Shown here: positions 25,208 to 35,143 of the stretch, in pieces
Numbering within the stretch: position 1 is the first letter of the stretch
Layout: each line of letters begins with the position of its first letter
Assembly (NCBI GenBank): GCA_031180725.1
Contig: JAPSLO010000001.1
Coordinates: 558,001 to 622,000 of the forward strand
DNA: 64,000 nt
Direction of reading: 5' to 3'
Source: Roseomonas sp.
GTDB lineage: Bacteria; Pseudomonadota; Alphaproteobacteria; Acetobacterales; Acetobacteraceae
The notes under the pieces: model-generated
What the model saw: the letters and a program-made list of their open reading frames with translations, nothing else
What the model was told of the DNA's origin: nothing
The model's database searches: none
Program-made: the position numbers and the translations under genes

Positions 25208-25307
25208 AAGCCGCCGGCCGCGCCAATCGACACTCACGCCGGCCCTGCCTACGATGCCGGGCACCGGCTGGCGGGACCAGAAGCGGTTGAAGAAGGAGGA
25301 GGCCGGC

Positions 25308-26381
25308 ATGGCGACGCGCAAGCACCGGATCGCGGTGATCCCCGGCGACGGAATCGGGAAGGAAACCGTGCCCGAGGGCCTGCGCGTGCTGGATGCCGCC
25401 GCCCGCCGCTTCGGCTTCGACCTCGAATTCTCCCACTATGACTGGTCCTGCGAGACCTATGCGCAGACCGGCCGGATGATGCCGGAGGACGGCATCGAAC
25501 AGCTCTCTTCCGCCGACAGCATCTTCCTCGGCGCCGTCGGCTGGCCCGGCGTGCCGGACCACGTCTCCCTCTGGGGCCTGCTGATCCCGATCCGCCGGCA
25601 GTTCGACCAGTATGTGAACCTGCGCCCCTGCAAGCTGATGCCAGGCGTCCGTACGCCGCTGGCCAACCGAGGCCCGGAGGACATCGACTTCTACGTGGTG
25701 CGGGAGAACACGGAAGGCGAATACAGCTCCTCCGGCGGTCGGATGTTCGCGGGGACCGAACGTGAATTCGTCACCCAGGATGCCGTCTTCACCCGCGTCG
25801 GCGTCGACCGCGTGCTGAAATACGCCTTCGAGCTGGCGATGACCCGGCCGCGGAAGAAGGTGACCTCCGCCACCAAGTCCAACGGTATCACCTTCACCAT
25901 GCCCTATTGGGACGAGCGATTCGCCGAAATGGCCAAGGCCTATCCGCAGGTGAAGACCGACCAGTTCCACATCGACATTCTCTGCGCCCACTTCGTGCAG
26001 CACCCCGACTGGTTCGACGTGGTGGTGGGCTCCAACCTGTTCGGCGACATCCTTTCCGATCTCGGCCCCGCAGTTGCCGGATCCATCGGCATCGCGCCCT
26101 CGGCCAACATCAACCCGGAGAAGGCGCATCCCTCGATGTTCGAGCCGGTGCACGGCTCGGCCCCCGATATCGCCGGCAAGTGGATCTGCAACCCGATCGG
26201 CCAGATCTGGTCCGGCGCCATGATGCTGGAGCATCTGGGCGAAAAGGATGCGGCGGACGCGATCGTGCAGGCCATCGAGTCCCTGCTGGCCGAAGGCGGC
26301 CCGCGCACCCGGGACATGGGCGGCAATGCCGGGACCGTGGATGTCGGCAAGGCGCTGGCGGAGGCGGTGGCGCGGGGCTGA
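25308..26381 (+). CDS. ttuC: Tartrate/D-malate dehydrogenase
   Basis: A 357-residue NAD-dependent beta-decarboxylating dehydrogenase, a paralogue of isopropylmalate dehydrogenase. The tartrate group is indicated by SHYDWSCETYAQTGRMMPED, GAVGWPGVPDHVSLWGLLIP, YVVRENTEGEYSSSGG and the metal-binding SNLFGDILSDLGPAVAGSIG. Strong AAGGAGGAGG ahead of ATG 25308. It oxidises tartrate or D-malate (dmlA-like) in the cytoplasm. It may take part with the transporters in the region in using dicarboxylates; that link is inference. Confidence 0.88.
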   Translation: MATRKHRIAVIPGDGIGKETVPEGLRVLDAAARRFGFDLEFSHYDWSCETYAQTGRMMPEDGIEQLSSADSIFLGAVGWPGVPDHVSLWGLLIPIRRQFDQYVNLRPCKLMPGVRTPLANRGPEDIDFYVVRENTEGEYSSSGGRMFAGTEREFVTQDAVFTRVGVDRVLKYAFELAMTRPRKKVTSATKSNGITFTMPYWDERFAEMAKAYPQVKTDQFHIDILCAHFVQHPDWFDVVVGSNLFGDILSDLGPAVAGSIGIAPSANINPEKAHPSMFEPVHGSAPDIAGKWICNPIGQIWSGAMMLEHLGEKDAADAIVQAIESLLAEGGPRTRDMGGNAGTVDVGKALAEAVARG

Positions 26382-26450
26382 CCGCCGCCACTTGCCTGCC
26401 GGTGCGGGCGGCTCTCGTGTTGTTTCGATCATCCCATGTGGGAAGCTCAC

Positions 26451-26480
26451 TTGAACCCGGTCCCGGATGGGTCGTATAAA
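26451..26480 (+). promoter_or_regulatory. Sigma-70 type promoter
   Basis: TTGAAC (26451-26456) is separated by 18 bases from TATAAA (26475-26480), a near-consensus arrangement rare in this GC-rich window. It directly precedes the palindrome at 26490-26510. Confidence 0.65.
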
Positions 26481-26489
26481 CGGGCATTC

Positions 26490-26510
26490 AATTGAGAACT
26501 GTTCTCAGTT
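26490..26510. promoter_or_regulatory. Palindromic operator, 7-1-7 form
   Basis: TGAGAAC-T-GTTCTCA is a perfect 7-1-7 inverted repeat (26493-26507), extended to AATTGAGAAC/GTTCTCAGTT with one mismatch. The 7-1-7 spacing is that of Fur boxes, and it also fits TGA-N9-TCA as used by RirA-type iron regulators. It starts about 10 bases after the -10 box, a position that would block transcription. Confidence 0.6.
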
Positions 26511-26568
26511 GGGCCTGGGCCGGGTGGTCCGGACCGGGGTCGGCGCTGGTTTCATGACGGGAGGTCCG

Positions 26569-26808
26569 ATGGGCCGCGACTTCAGCCACATCGCCCGCCG
26601 CTGCGAGCGTGCCGTCGTCACTGCCTATCGCGAGCTGCGCGATACCGGCCGTGGCGACTTGGCCGCGTTCACGGCCTGCACCACGCTGTACCGGATCCAC
26701 CACCCCGAAGCCTCGATCGCCGAGGCGCGCCGGCTGGTTTCCGAGTGGATCGACCATCACGTCATCCGCGGCGATGTCGGTCCCACCGATGGCTGCGAGT
26801 GCGACTGA
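26569..26808 (+). CDS. Small hypothetical protein downstream of an operator
   Basis: A 79-residue protein; ATG 26569 follows GGGAGG closely, with an alternative ATG at 26554. The sequence (RDFSHIARRCERAVVTAYRE, TACTTLYRIHHPEASIAEA, SEWIDHHVIRG) is helical and soluble with several His and Cys residues and a Cys-containing tail DGCECD. No family recognised. It is monocistronic, with a clear promoter and palindrome upstream. The opposite-strand frame over the same region is a shadow. Confidence 0.55.
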   Translation: MGRDFSHIARRCERAVVTAYRELRDTGRGDLAAFTACTTLYRIHHPEASIAEARRLVSEWIDHHVIRGDVGPTDGCECD

Positions 26809-27113
26809 AGCTGTTGCCCCGGTCACAGCCCCAGCCCCGCGCATCCTTTAAAACCTGTGGACAGGTGGTCTGCGGCGCGGGGGGCCAGGCTGTTGTTTGC
26901 GGAGCGGATTCACGCTTTCCGGCGATTTCTCGCCGGGATGATCTGCTCTAGGGTCACGCCTGATCGGGCCTGAAGCGGCCGGCCGGGAATAGGGCGGCGG
27001 CCCGCCGGCGGCTTGGCGGCACAGCGGGCGCCGCCGAGGCGGCGTGGCCGACGGCCGCGGGTCGATCGGGTCCGGGCGGCCCTAATCTGCGGGGAGTCGT
27101 TCCGACGGCGGTC
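26809..27113. other. Gap without a recognised gene
   Basis: About 300 bases between the small protein and the TPR regulator. It holds GC-rich inverted segments (for example around 27000-27060) that could end transcription, and the short pattern CCTGTGGACAGGTGG. No start with a ribosome site and no coding pattern of its own is seen; long frames on the minus strand across it are shadows. Confidence 0.5.
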
Positions 27114-28529
27114 ATGGAAGAGCGCAGGAAAGTGGCCGGGCTTGTCCGCGACTGGCTCGCGCGGGAACGTCTTTCCCGCGACGAATTCGCCCATCGCACG
27201 CGACTCGGCCGGTCCACCGTGGACAAGCTTCTGGTTGGTCTTTTCTCCGACCGCACCCTGGCCGTGGTGGAGGCGACCACCGGGCTGAAGCTGCGCGAAC
27301 TCGCCAATGCCGAAACCGACCCCACCGCCGCTCCCGCCCTGCCGGACGGCCCGACCATCGTCGTGCTGCCCTTCACCGAGATGGGCGGCGACGGGAGCCA
27401 GGCGCATATCGCCGACGGGCTGACCGAGGACATCACGACCGACCTCTCCCGTCTGCGCTGGCTTTTCGTCATCGCCCGCAATTCCGCCTTCACCTACAAG
27501 GGCCGCGCCGTGGACGTACGCGAAGTGGGGCGGGAGCTGAATGTGCGCTACGTGCTGGAAGGCAGCGTGCGCGCCGCCGGCGGCCGCATCCGCGTCAACG
27601 CCCAGCTCATCGACGCCATCACCGGCACCCATGTCTGGGCCGAGCGCTACGACCGCGAGCTCGGCGACATCTTCGCCGTGCAGGACGAGATCACCCGCCA
27701 CGTCGTCGCCGCCATCGAGCCGCATCTCTATGCCGAGGAAGGCAACCGCGCTGCCCGCCGTCCGCCGGGCAGCCTGGATGCCTGGGGGCTGGTGGTTCGC
27801 GCCATGGGCCTCATCAATCGCGTGGGCCAGGCGCAGAACGAGGAGGCGCGGGCCCTGCTGGCCCAAGCAATCGCCATAGAGCCCGGTTATGCGCGCGCCC
27901 ATGCACTGCTGGCCTGGGCCCACTGGTGGGCCTCGCTCTGCTACTGGTCGCCAGACCCGGCCGAGGGCTACCGCCAGGCGCTGCGCCAGGCGGAGGTGGC
28001 GGTGGCACTCGACCCCTCGGAGCCCTGGGCGCGCATGGCGCTCGGCATCACGCTCAGCACCGACCGCCAGCAGGAACGCGCGCTGGCGGAACTGCGCCAG
28101 GCGCTGGAGCTGAACCCGAGCTTCGCGCTCGGCCGGGCCATGCACGGTTGGGGGCTGCTGCGCGCCGGCCATTTCGACGCGGCGGTGGAGGAGACGGCGC
28201 TTGCGCTCCGCATGAGCCCGGCCGACAGCTTTTCCGGCATCTACTGCGCCGCGCATGGCTTGGCGCTGCTGGCCGCGCGGCGATTCGAGGAGGCGCTGCC
28301 GCAGCTCCGCAGCGCTGTCGCGACATTCACCGCCTATCTCGGCCATCACAATACCTTGATAAGCTGCTGTGGCCATCTCGGGCTGAAGGCGGAAGCGGCG
28401 CAGGCGATTGCCGTGCGCAATGCCCTCGGCCCGCCCATCACCATCGGCCGTCTGCGGCGGAATCTCGCGGGTTTCGCGCATGCGGAGGTGTTCATCGAGG
28501 GGCTGGTGAAGGCCGGCGTTCCGGAATAG
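27114..28529 (+). CDS. HTH/TolB-like/TPR regulatory protein
   Basis: A 471-residue protein. Residues 10-60 look like a helix-turn-helix (SRDEFAHRTRLGRSTVDKLL). Residues 79-200 match the TolB N-terminal-like domain found in adenylate-cyclase and CadC-type regulators (TIVVLPF, ADGLTEDITTDLSRL, GRELNVRYVLEGSVR, NAQLIDAITGTHVWAERYDR). From about 220 onward are TPR-type helices with EPGYARAHALLAW and ELNPSFALGRAMHG. Cytoplasmic, no membrane segment. It likely senses a protein or small ligand and controls genes; the targets are unknown. Confidence 0.8.
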   Translation: MEERRKVAGLVRDWLARERLSRDEFAHRTRLGRSTVDKLLVGLFSDRTLAVVEATTGLKLRELANAETDPTAAPALPDGPTIVVLPFTEMGGDGSQAHIADGLTEDITTDLSRLRWLFVIARNSAFTYKGRAVDVREVGRELNVRYVLEGSVRAAGGRIRVNAQLIDAITGTHVWAERYDRELGDIFAVQDEITRHVVAAIEPHLYAEEGNRAARRPPGSLDAWGLVVRAMGLINRVGQAQNEEARALLAQAIAIEPGYARAHALLAWAHWWASLCYWSPDPAEGYRQALRQAEVAVALDPSEPWARMALGITLSTDRQQERALAELRQALELNPSFALGRAMHGWGLLRAGHFDAAVEETALALRMSPADSFSGIYCAAHGLALLAARRFEEALPQLRSAVATFTAYLGHHNTLISCCGHLGLKAEAAQAIAVRNALGPPITIGRLRRNLAGFAHAEVFIEGLVKAGVPE

Positions 28530-28650
28530 CGGCGCCCCCTGCCGGCCAGCCGACCGAATTCCGAAAGCGCGCAGGAAAGAACAGGAAAGTTCCGACGATG
28601 GCGGTGCGGCGCGCGTGCAGGCAGGTTCCGCCTGCCCGGAGAATTCAGTC

Positions 28651-29319
28651 ATGCGACTCCATTGCGATCCCGCCGGCGCGAGTTGCCGCGCCATCCTGCT
28701 CTTCGCTGCCGAAGCCGGCATCCGGCTCGACATCGTCGTCGTGGATCTCGCCGCCGGTGAGCATCTGAGCCATGCCTTCGGCGAGCTGAACCCGGCCCGC
28801 ACCGTGCCGGTGCTGGAAGACGGGCGGCTGCGCCTGACCGACTGCACCGCCATCCTGCGCCACCTGGCTGCCAAGGCACCGGATCCCGCTTGGCAGGAGG
28901 ACTGCCCGCGGGTGCAGGGCCTGGTGCAGTGGTTCCGGCACGACTTCGCCCATTGCTTCGCCCATGGGCTGGTCTATCCGCGCGTCATGCCGCGGCACGG
29001 CTGGCCGAACCTGGAGGCGGGCGAATTGCCGCGCAGGCGGGCCGAGCGTGCCAGCCGCCAGCACTTCGACCGGCTGGAGGAGGAGCTGCGGCACAGCCGG
29101 GGCCCCTATCTCGGCGGCACCGCGCCCTGCCTGGCCGATTACGCCGGCGCGGGGCTGGTCACGCTGGGCGAGCTGATCGACTGGGATCTGTCCCCCTGGC
29201 CCGCCGTGACGCGCTGGGTCGCCGCCATGCAGGCCCGGCCGCGCTGGGCGGCGGTGAACGGCCCCTTCGCGGGCCCCTGGCAGCGCTGCCGCCCGGCCCC
29301 GATGGCCACCGCCGCCTGA
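28651..29319 (+). CDS. Glutathione S-transferase family protein
   Basis: A 222-residue protein with a thioredoxin-like N-domain (CDPAGASCRAILLFAAEAGI, the cis-Pro region RTVPVLEDG and LTDCTAIL) and a helical C-domain (YLGGTAPCLADYAGAGLVTLG, PAVTRWVAAM). ATG 28651 is used because upstream residues do not fit the fold. It probably conjugates or reduces an electrophile with glutathione in the cytoplasm; substrate unknown. Confidence 0.85.
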   Translation: MRLHCDPAGASCRAILLFAAEAGIRLDIVVVDLAAGEHLSHAFGELNPARTVPVLEDGRLRLTDCTAILRHLAAKAPDPAWQEDCPRVQGLVQWFRHDFAHCFAHGLVYPRVMPRHGWPNLEAGELPRRRAERASRQHFDRLEEELRHSRGPYLGGTAPCLADYAGAGLVTLGELIDWDLSPWPAVTRWVAAMQARPRWAAVNGPFAGPWQRCRPAPMATAA

Positions 29320-29338
29320 AGGGCGGCGGGACCGGGGC

Positions 29339-32300
29339 TCAGCCCCTCGCTTCCGCCGCCGCCAATGTCCGTTGGGAGAGGGCGGGCAGCGCCGCGGCGG
29401 CGCGCTGCGCCTCTTCCGTGGCGCCGCTGCGGGCGGCGTGCTCCAGTTCCGCCATTAGCTCCGCCAGGCGGCGCGCGCCGGCCATGCGGGCCGCGCCCTT
29501 CAGCCGGTGCGCCGCATTGGCCGCCGCCGCCAGGTCCCCGGCCGAGAGTGCCGCCAACACCGCTTCCCCGTCGCGCCGCACGCCATCGCGGAAGGTGGCC
29601 AGCAGCTTGGCCAGCCGGGCGCGGTCGTCGCCGAAGAGCTGGCGCAGAGCTTCCGGATCCCAGAGCGTGGCCAGGCCCGGCGATTCGCCGCCGGCGGCCT
29701 CCGCCTCCGGCATCTGCGGCAGGTGGCGACCGAGCGCCTTGGCCAGTTGCTCGAGCGCCAGGGGCTTGGGCAGGAAGCTGTCCATGCCCGCGGCGTAGCA
29801 GCGTTCATCCTCGCCCTTCAGCGCGTTGGCGGTCACCGCGATGATGGCGGTGCGCGGCCGGCCGGGCTCTGCCGCTTCCTCGCGCCGGATGGCGCGCGCC
29901 AAGTCCAGCCCGTCCATCACCGGCATGTGCAGGTCCACCAGCGCCAGCCGGTAGCGGCCGCTGCGCCAGAGCCGCAGCGCCTCGGCGCCGTCCTCGGCCA
30001 TGTCGGCCACACAGCCCAGCAGCTCCAGTTGCCGCGCCAGCACCTCGCGGTTCACGGGGTGGTCGTCCACCACCAACAGCCGTGGCGCCTCTCCGGCCAG
30101 GGCAGGGGGCGGGGAAGCGGTCTCCTCCGCCGCGGCGTCGGCCGCGCCGTGCTCCGCAGTGCCCAGCCGCAGCGTCACGGTGAAGCGGCTGCCGCGGCCG
30201 GGCTCGCTGGCCACGGTCACATCCCCGCCCATCAGCCGCGCCAGCCGCCGCACGATGGACAGGCCGAGGCCCGTGCCGCCATAGCGGCGCGTGGTGGAGC
30301 TGTCGGCCTGGGCGAAGGGCTGGAAGAGCCGGCCGAGCTGCTCCTCCGTCATGCCGACGCCGCTGTCCTCCACCGTCACGGTGCATTCCACGATGCCGTC
30401 GCCCAGCGGGCGCGTGGTAGTCTGGATGCGCACGAAGCCGCGTTCGGTGAACTTGATGGCGTTGCCCACCAGGTTGAACAGGATCTGGCGCACCCGCACC
30501 GGGTCGCCGGCCACCAGATCGGGCCCCGGCGCGGGCGGGTCGGCGAACAGGTGCAGTCCCTTGCTGCGGGCCTGCACCATCAGCGTGTCCACCGCGCCCT
30601 CCACCAGGCCGCGCAACGAAAAGGGCAGGCTTTCCAGCTCCATCCGCCCGGCCTCGATCTTCGAGAAGTCGAGCAGGTCGTCGATGATACGCAGAAGCTG
30701 GCTCGCACTCTCGCGCATCACATTGATGCAACGTGCCTGGGCGGGGCCGGGGGGCGTGCGTTCCAGCACCTCGATCATGCCCAGCACTCCGTTCATCGGC
30801 GTGCGGATCTCGTGGCTCATCGCGGCGAGGAAGGCCGATTTCGCGCGGTTCGCCGCCTCCGCCGCGTCGCGGGCCGCCGCCAGCGCCTCCTGCTGGCGCT
30901 TGCGTTCGGTGATGTCGGTGTAGGTGCGGACCGAGCCGCCATCCTCCATCCGCCGGGCGGAGACCTCCACCACCGTGCCGTCGGCGCGCTCACGCTCGTA
31001 GCGCGCCTCCTGCAGCGGTTCCTGCGCCAGGGCGCGCCGGGCCTGCTCGGCGCCCTCGCGGGAGCGGTCGTAGTCGCCGCGCGCGGCCTGGAAGGTCACC
31101 AGCTCGGCGAAGCGCACGCCAGGGCGGGCCAGGGCCTCGGGCAGCTTCAGCAATTCGCGCGCGCGGCGGCTGATGAGGCGCACCGTGCCGTCGGGGGCGA
31201 TCATCACCAGGCCCTGCGCCATGGTCTCGATCGTGGCTGACAGCGCCTGTTCCGCCGCGCGGGCGGAATCGCGCGTCTGCCTCAGCTCCTCCTCCCGCGC
31301 CATCAGGCGGGTGACGTTGCGGTAGCTGGACAGCACGCTGCCATCCTCCAGCCGCTGGCGCGTGATCTCCATCCAGTAGCCGGCGGGGGAGCGGCGCAGC
31401 TCGGGATCCGCAGTGGAGGTGAGGATGGCGCGCGCCTTGGCCTCCACGGCGCGTTCCAATGCCTCGCCCTCCGCGGGCGCGGGGCCGTAGTCGCCGCGGC
31501 GGAACATCATGCGCAGGATGTCGCGGCCATCCACGCCGGGCCGCGCCAGCTCCGGCGGGATGGCGTAGAACTCCGCGAGCTGGCAGTTGATGACGCGCAC
31601 GCGGAAATCCGGACTCCAGAGCACCAGCCCGTCATTCATCGTCTCCAGCACCAGTGCCTGGGTGGCGCGGGCTTCCTCGATCTCCTGCTCGCGCGCCTTC
31701 AGCGCGGTGATGTCGCGATAGGTCACCAGCACGCCGCCATCCGGCGTCGGCATGGAGGAAGCCTCGATCCAGGCACCGTTGGCGGCGCGCTTCACTTCCG
31801 GCGTGCTGCCGGGCTCATAGGCCAGGCGCAGCGCGCGAGTGATCAGCGCCTCTTCGGCTGTCGCATCCTCCGGCGGCGGGCCGAACTCGCCGCGGCGAAC
31901 GCGGAAGCGCATCGCCTCCCGCGCGGAGCCGCCGGGGGCGGAGTAGCCATCCGGCATGGCGTGGAAGCGCAGCGCCGCGCGGTTGGAGAGTTTGAAGCAC
32001 AGATCCTTGTCCAGCAGCACGACACCGTCGGTCATCGTGTCCAGGATGAGCTGCTGCGTCTCCCGCGCCTGTTGCAGTTCCTGCTCGCGGTGCTTCATCT
32101 CCGTCATGTCGCGGTACATCAGCACCGCACCGCCGGAGGCGACGGGGATGGACTTCACCTCCAGCCATTTGCCGGAGGGTGTCTGCCGCATGTAGGAGAC
32201 GCCGCCCGGCCGGTTCAGCAGCGCGGCACGGGCGCGCACGCGGGCTTCCAGCTCCTCCGCCGTCGAGGGAGGCGGACCGAACTCGCCGCGCAGGTCCTGC

Positions 32301-33286
32301 GCGCGCATCACTTCCAGCACGCTGACCCCAGGATAGGCGACATCCTCCGGGAATTCGCCGATGCGCACCGTCTCCTTGTTGAAGAACAGCACGCGCATAT
32401 CGGCGTCCCACATGACGACGCCATCGGTCATGTGGTCCAGCACGGTCTGCAGCCTCTCGCGCGCCTCGTGCAGCTCCTGCTCGCGACGCTTCATCTCCGT
32501 CACGTCGCGGAACACCAGCACCGCGCCGCCGCTGCCCACGGGGATGGACTTCACCTCCAGCCAGGCGCCGTCCGGCGTCTGGTGCAGGCGGCTGGTGCCG
32601 GCGGGGTGGCTGAAGGCCTCCACCTGCGCGCGGATGAGGGCCGCGAGCTCGGCCCCGTCCTCTGGCGGCGGGCCGAAATCGCCGCGCTCGAACTGCAGGC
32701 GTACCAGGTCCAGCACCGAGGCGCCGGGATAGAGCATCTCGCTGGGAAAGCCGGCAATGCGGCCGAGGCTGCCATTCGCCACCACCAGGCGACGGTCCTC
32801 GTCCCACATCATCACCCCATCCGTCATGTGGTCCAGCACGGTCTGCAGTCGCCGGCGTGCTTCGGCCAGGTCCTTCTCCTGGCGCTTGAAGTCCGTGACC
32901 TCGGCGGCATCCAGCACCGTGCCGTGCGGCATCTGGCGGAGATGCACGCGGAACCAGCGGCCATCCGGGGATTGCCAGTCCCGGCTGCGCTCCGTCTGGC
33001 CGGGCGGCGGCAGCCAGTAGCCGGGCTCCTCGGGTGAATCGAGCCAGGCATAGGGGTTGTTGTCGCCGCTGCGCCGCCCGATGGCGGAGAGCACCCCTTC
33101 CAGCGTGGCGCCGGGCTGCAGAGCCGGGTCTTCCGGCGGCAGCAGTAGGGCGAAGCGGGCATTGGTGGAGACGAGGCGCCGCTCCGCATCGAACAGCGCG
33201 AGGGGACCGGCAAGATGCGCCAGCGCCTCCGCCTGGAGGGCCGAGACCTCGGCGGGCGAGAGGGCTGGATATGGCTCAGGCAGCAT
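29339..33286 (-). CDS. Multi-PAS hybrid sensor histidine kinase with REC and HPt domains
   Basis: About 1315 residues from ATG 33286 (a GTG at 33301 is possible). No membrane segment, so it is a cytoplasmic sensor. At least six PAS-like units run from residue 25 to about 780; four keep a near-identical motif ([56 protein letters not shown]). The kinase core follows: His825 in [11 protein letters not shown]-box [15 protein letters not shown] and GGTGLGLSI. Then comes a receiver with Asp1118 ([10 protein letters not shown]) and an HPt with His1260 ([11 protein letters not shown]), giving a full phosphorelay. The divergent response regulator is the likely partner. Confidence 0.92.
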   Translation of the reverse strand: MLPEPYPALSPAEVSALQAEALAHLAGPLALFDAERRLVSTNARFALLLPPEDPALQPGATLEGVLSAIGRRSGDNNPYAWLDSPEEPGYWLPPPGQTERSRDWQSPDGRWFRVHLRQMPHGTVLDAAEVTDFKRQEKDLAEARRRLQTVLDHMTDGVMMWDEDRRLVVANGSLGRIAGFPSEMLYPGASVLDLVRLQFERGDFGPPPEDGAELAALIRAQVEAFSHPAGTSRLHQTPDGAWLEVKSIPVGSGGAVLVFRDVTEMKRREQELHEARERLQTVLDHMTDGVVMWDADMRVLFFNKETVRIGEFPEDVAYPGVSVLEVMRAQDLRGEFGPPPSTAEELEARVRARAALLNRPGGVSYMRQTPSGKWLEVKSIPVASGGAVLMYRDMTEMKHREQELQQARETQQLILDTMTDGVVLLDKDLCFKLSNRAALRFHAMPDGYSAPGGSAREAMRFRVRRGEFGPPPEDATAEEALITRALRLAYEPGSTPEVKRAANGAWIEASSMPTPDGGVLVTYRDITALKAREQEIEEARATQALVLETMNDGLVLWSPDFRVRVINCQLAEFYAIPPELARPGVDGRDILRMMFRRGDYGPAPAEGEALERAVEAKARAILTSTADPELRRSPAGYWMEITRQRLEDGSVLSSYRNVTRLMAREEELRQTRDSARAAEQALSATIETMAQGLVMIAPDGTVRLISRRARELLKLPEALARPGVRFAELVTFQAARGDYDRSREGAEQARRALAQEPLQEARYERERADGTVVEVSARRMEDGGSVRTYTDITERKRQQEALAAARDAAEAANRAKSAFLAAMSHEIRTPMNGVLGMIEVLERTPPGPAQARCINVMRESASQLLRIIDDLLDFSKIEAGRMELESLPFSLRGLVEGAVDTLMVQARSKGLHLFADPPAPGPDLVAGDPVRVRQILFNLVGNAIKFTERGFVRIQTTTRPLGDGIVECTVTVEDSGVGMTEEQLGRLFQPFAQADSSTTRRYGGTGLGLSIVRRLARLMGGDVTVASEPGRGSRFTVTLRLGTAEHGAADAAAEETASPPPALAGEAPRLLVVDDHPVNREVLARQLELLGCVADMAEDGAEALRLWRSGRYRLALVDLHMPVMDGLDLARAIRREEAAEPGRPRTAIIAVTANALKGEDERCYAAGMDSFLPKPLALEQLAKALGRHLPQMPEAEAAGGESPGLATLWDPEALRQLFGDDRARLAKLLATFRDGVRRDGEAVLAALSAGDLAAAANAAHRLKGAARMAGARRLAELMAELEHAARSGATEEAQRAAAALPALSQRTLAAAEARG

Positions 33287-33318
33287 GAAGCCATCATGCA
33301 CTGGCGATCGCCTCGCCT

Positions 33319-33357
33319 GTGTTTCGCGGCGGCCGGATCGTGTTTCGCTTGTTTCAG
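33319..33357. promoter_or_regulatory. Direct repeats between kinase and response regulator
   Basis: GTGTTTCGC occurs at 33319-33327 and 33340-33348, 21 bases apart (two helical turns), and a related TTGTTTCAG follows at 33349-33357. Direct repeats at this spacing are how OmpR-type regulators bind, so this may be an autoregulation site. It lies upstream of both divergent starts. Confidence 0.45.
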
Positions 33358-33430
33358 GGCCGGCCCCACGCCCGCGCTTCCCCCGCGCCGGGGGTGGCGA
33401 TAACATGATGTAACAGCCAGGAGTTGCGGA

Positions 33431-34162
33431 ATGGCCGGGGGCAACACCTCGCTATTGGTCGTGGAGGACGACCCGTTCCAGCGGGAGACGGTCTGCGCCT
33501 ATCTCTCGGGCCAGGGTTTCGCGGTGGAATGCGTCGCCAGCGCGCAGGAATGCCGCGCCGCGGTTGCCGCAGCGCTGCCCGACGCCGTGCTGGTGGATAT
33601 CGGCCTGCCGGGCGAGGACGGGTTCAGCCTGGCGCGCTGGCTGCGCGGCGTCTCGCCGACGCTCGGCATTATCATGCTGACGGCGGCGAATGAGTTGGTG
33701 GACCGGGTGGTTGGGCTGGAATCCGGGGCCGACGACTACATCACCAAACCTTTCGAGCCGCGCGAGCTGCTGGCGCGCATCCGCGCCGTGATGCGCCGCG
33801 CCGGCGCGGAGGGGAGGCCCGCCCCTACCACCGAGGCGCTGCCGCCGCACCGCGTGCGCATCGGTGCGGCCGTGCTGGATCTCAGGACCGGCGTGCTGCG
33901 CACGGCCGAAGGCAAGGACGACCAGCTGACGGAGAGCGAGTTCTCCCTGCTCAAGCTGTTCCTGGAGAACCCGAATCGCGCTTTGCATCGCGACTGGCTG
34001 CTGGAGCGCACGAGCGGTGAGGAGGAGCCGGAGGCCTTCGACCGCGCCATCGACCTGCGCATCATGCGGTTGCGGCGGAAGGTGGAACGCTACCCCGCGC
34101 GGCCGATGGCGCTGCGCACGGTGCGGGGGGTGGGATACCTGTTCGATCCGGACGCTGTCTGA
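33431..34162 (+). CDS. OmpR/PhoB-type response regulator
   Basis: A 243-residue protein with a receiver domain (acidic pair in VVEDD, phospho-acceptor Asp56 in VLVDIGLPG, Lys106 in YITKPF) and a winged-helix DNA-binding domain with [27 protein letters not shown] and the end motif [13 protein letters not shown] follows AGGAG (CAGGAGTTGCGGAATG). Encoded back to back with the hybrid kinase, which should phosphorylate it through its HPt domain. Confidence 0.93.
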   Translation: MAGGNTSLLVVEDDPFQRETVCAYLSGQGFAVECVASAQECRAAVAAALPDAVLVDIGLPGEDGFSLARWLRGVSPTLGIIMLTAANELVDRVVGLESGADDYITKPFEPRELLARIRAVMRRAGAEGRPAPTTEALPPHRVRIGAAVLDLRTGVLRTAEGKDDQLTESEFSLLKLFLENPNRALHRDWLLERTSGEEEPEAFDRAIDLRIMRLRRKVERYPARPMALRTVRGVGYLFDPDAV

Positions 34163-34397
34163 GGGGAATGTGCAGGCGCCCACGCCCGTTCGGTCGGGCC
34201 TTGGCCCGCTCGCGGCGCGTGTGGCGCGCTGCGCATTTCGGACAAATCCACCGGCCACGGCCGCGCGCGCCTTCAAACGCGGCGTTGCATCCCGGCCGGG
34301 GCTGAAGCTGAAGCGGATTAACGGGCTGAAAGAACAGCAGGCGTCATAGGATCGTATGCCTATGATGCTCCCGGCGCCTTGCCCCTGTCCAGCGGGA

Positions 34398-35096
34398 TCA
34401 GCGGCCGGCCCAGCGGATGGCGGCGCGGGCCAGCGCATCGATCGTGTCGCAGACCGGGAACGGCAGAGCGGGGCCAGCGGCGATGCCGAGCGGGATCTCG
34501 GTGCAGCCCAGCACCACCGCCCGGGCGCCGCGGTGATGTAGGATGCGCGCGGCCTCCGCCAGCGGTTCATAGGCGGCAGTCACGCGGTTGGCCTTCACCT
34601 CGGCAATGGCGGGGGTGACGAGGGCCTGCATCTCGGCGGGCTCCGGTACCAGGCAGGTGTATCCGCGGCCTTGCAGGCGCTGCTGGTAGAGGTTCATCGC
34701 CAGCGTCCCGGCCGTGCCCATCACGCCGATGGGGCCGCCCGGCACACCAAGCCGCGCCAGTTCCTCGGCCGCCGCATCCACGATGTGCAGGATGGGCAGG
34801 CGGGTGGCGGACTGCATGGCATCGAACCACCCATGAGCGGTGTTGCAGGGGATGGCGATGGCGCCGCAGCCCGCCGCTTCCAGCCCGCTGATGCCGCGTA
34901 GCAGCCAGGGCAGGGGATCGGGCCCGCCGCCGGTGCGCGCCGCGGTGCGGTCCGGCACGCGTGGGTCGGACCACAGCACGGCCGGGATGTGGTCCTGGTC
35001 GCGCTCGGCCGTTGTCAGCAGCGTCAGCCGGCGCATGAACTCGGCCGAGGCGAGAGGGCCCATGCCGCCGAGGACGCCGAGTACGCCTTCACCCAT
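34398..35096 (-). CDS. Aspartate/glutamate racemase family protein
   Basis: A 232-residue enzyme with the two catalytic cysteines of the family: IAIPCNTAHGW and VLGCTEIPL. The start GVLGGMGPLASAEFMRRL is typical of aspartate-racemase-like (YgeA-type) enzymes, which swap the stereochemistry of an amino acid. Cytoplasmic. It is divergent from the TRAP binding protein with about 50 bases between the starts. Confidence 0.9.
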   Translation of the reverse strand: MGEGVLGVLGGMGPLASAEFMRRLTLLTTAERDQDHIPAVLWSDPRVPDRTAARTGGGPDPLPWLLRGISGLEAAGCGAIAIPCNTAHGWFDAMQSATRLPILHIVDAAAEELARLGVPGGPIGVMGTAGTLAMNLYQQRLQGRGYTCLVPEPAEMQALVTPAIAEVKANRVTAAYEPLAEAARILHHRGARAVVLGCTEIPLGIAAGPALPFPVCDTIDALARAAIRWAGR

Positions 35097-35143
35097 CGGA
35101 AATCCTCCGCGTAAGCTGGCTGGTCGGATCGAAGGAGCCCGCC

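Noticed and set aside
26490-26510. LexA box reading of the palindrome
   Set aside because: Alphaproteobacterial LexA sites are direct GTTC-N7-GTTC repeats; this is an inverted 7-1-7 site.
26910-28874. 654-residue minus-strand frame
   Set aside because: Shadow of the TPR regulator and GST genes; low-complexity His/Arg/Gly composition typical of antisense frames in GC-rich DNA.
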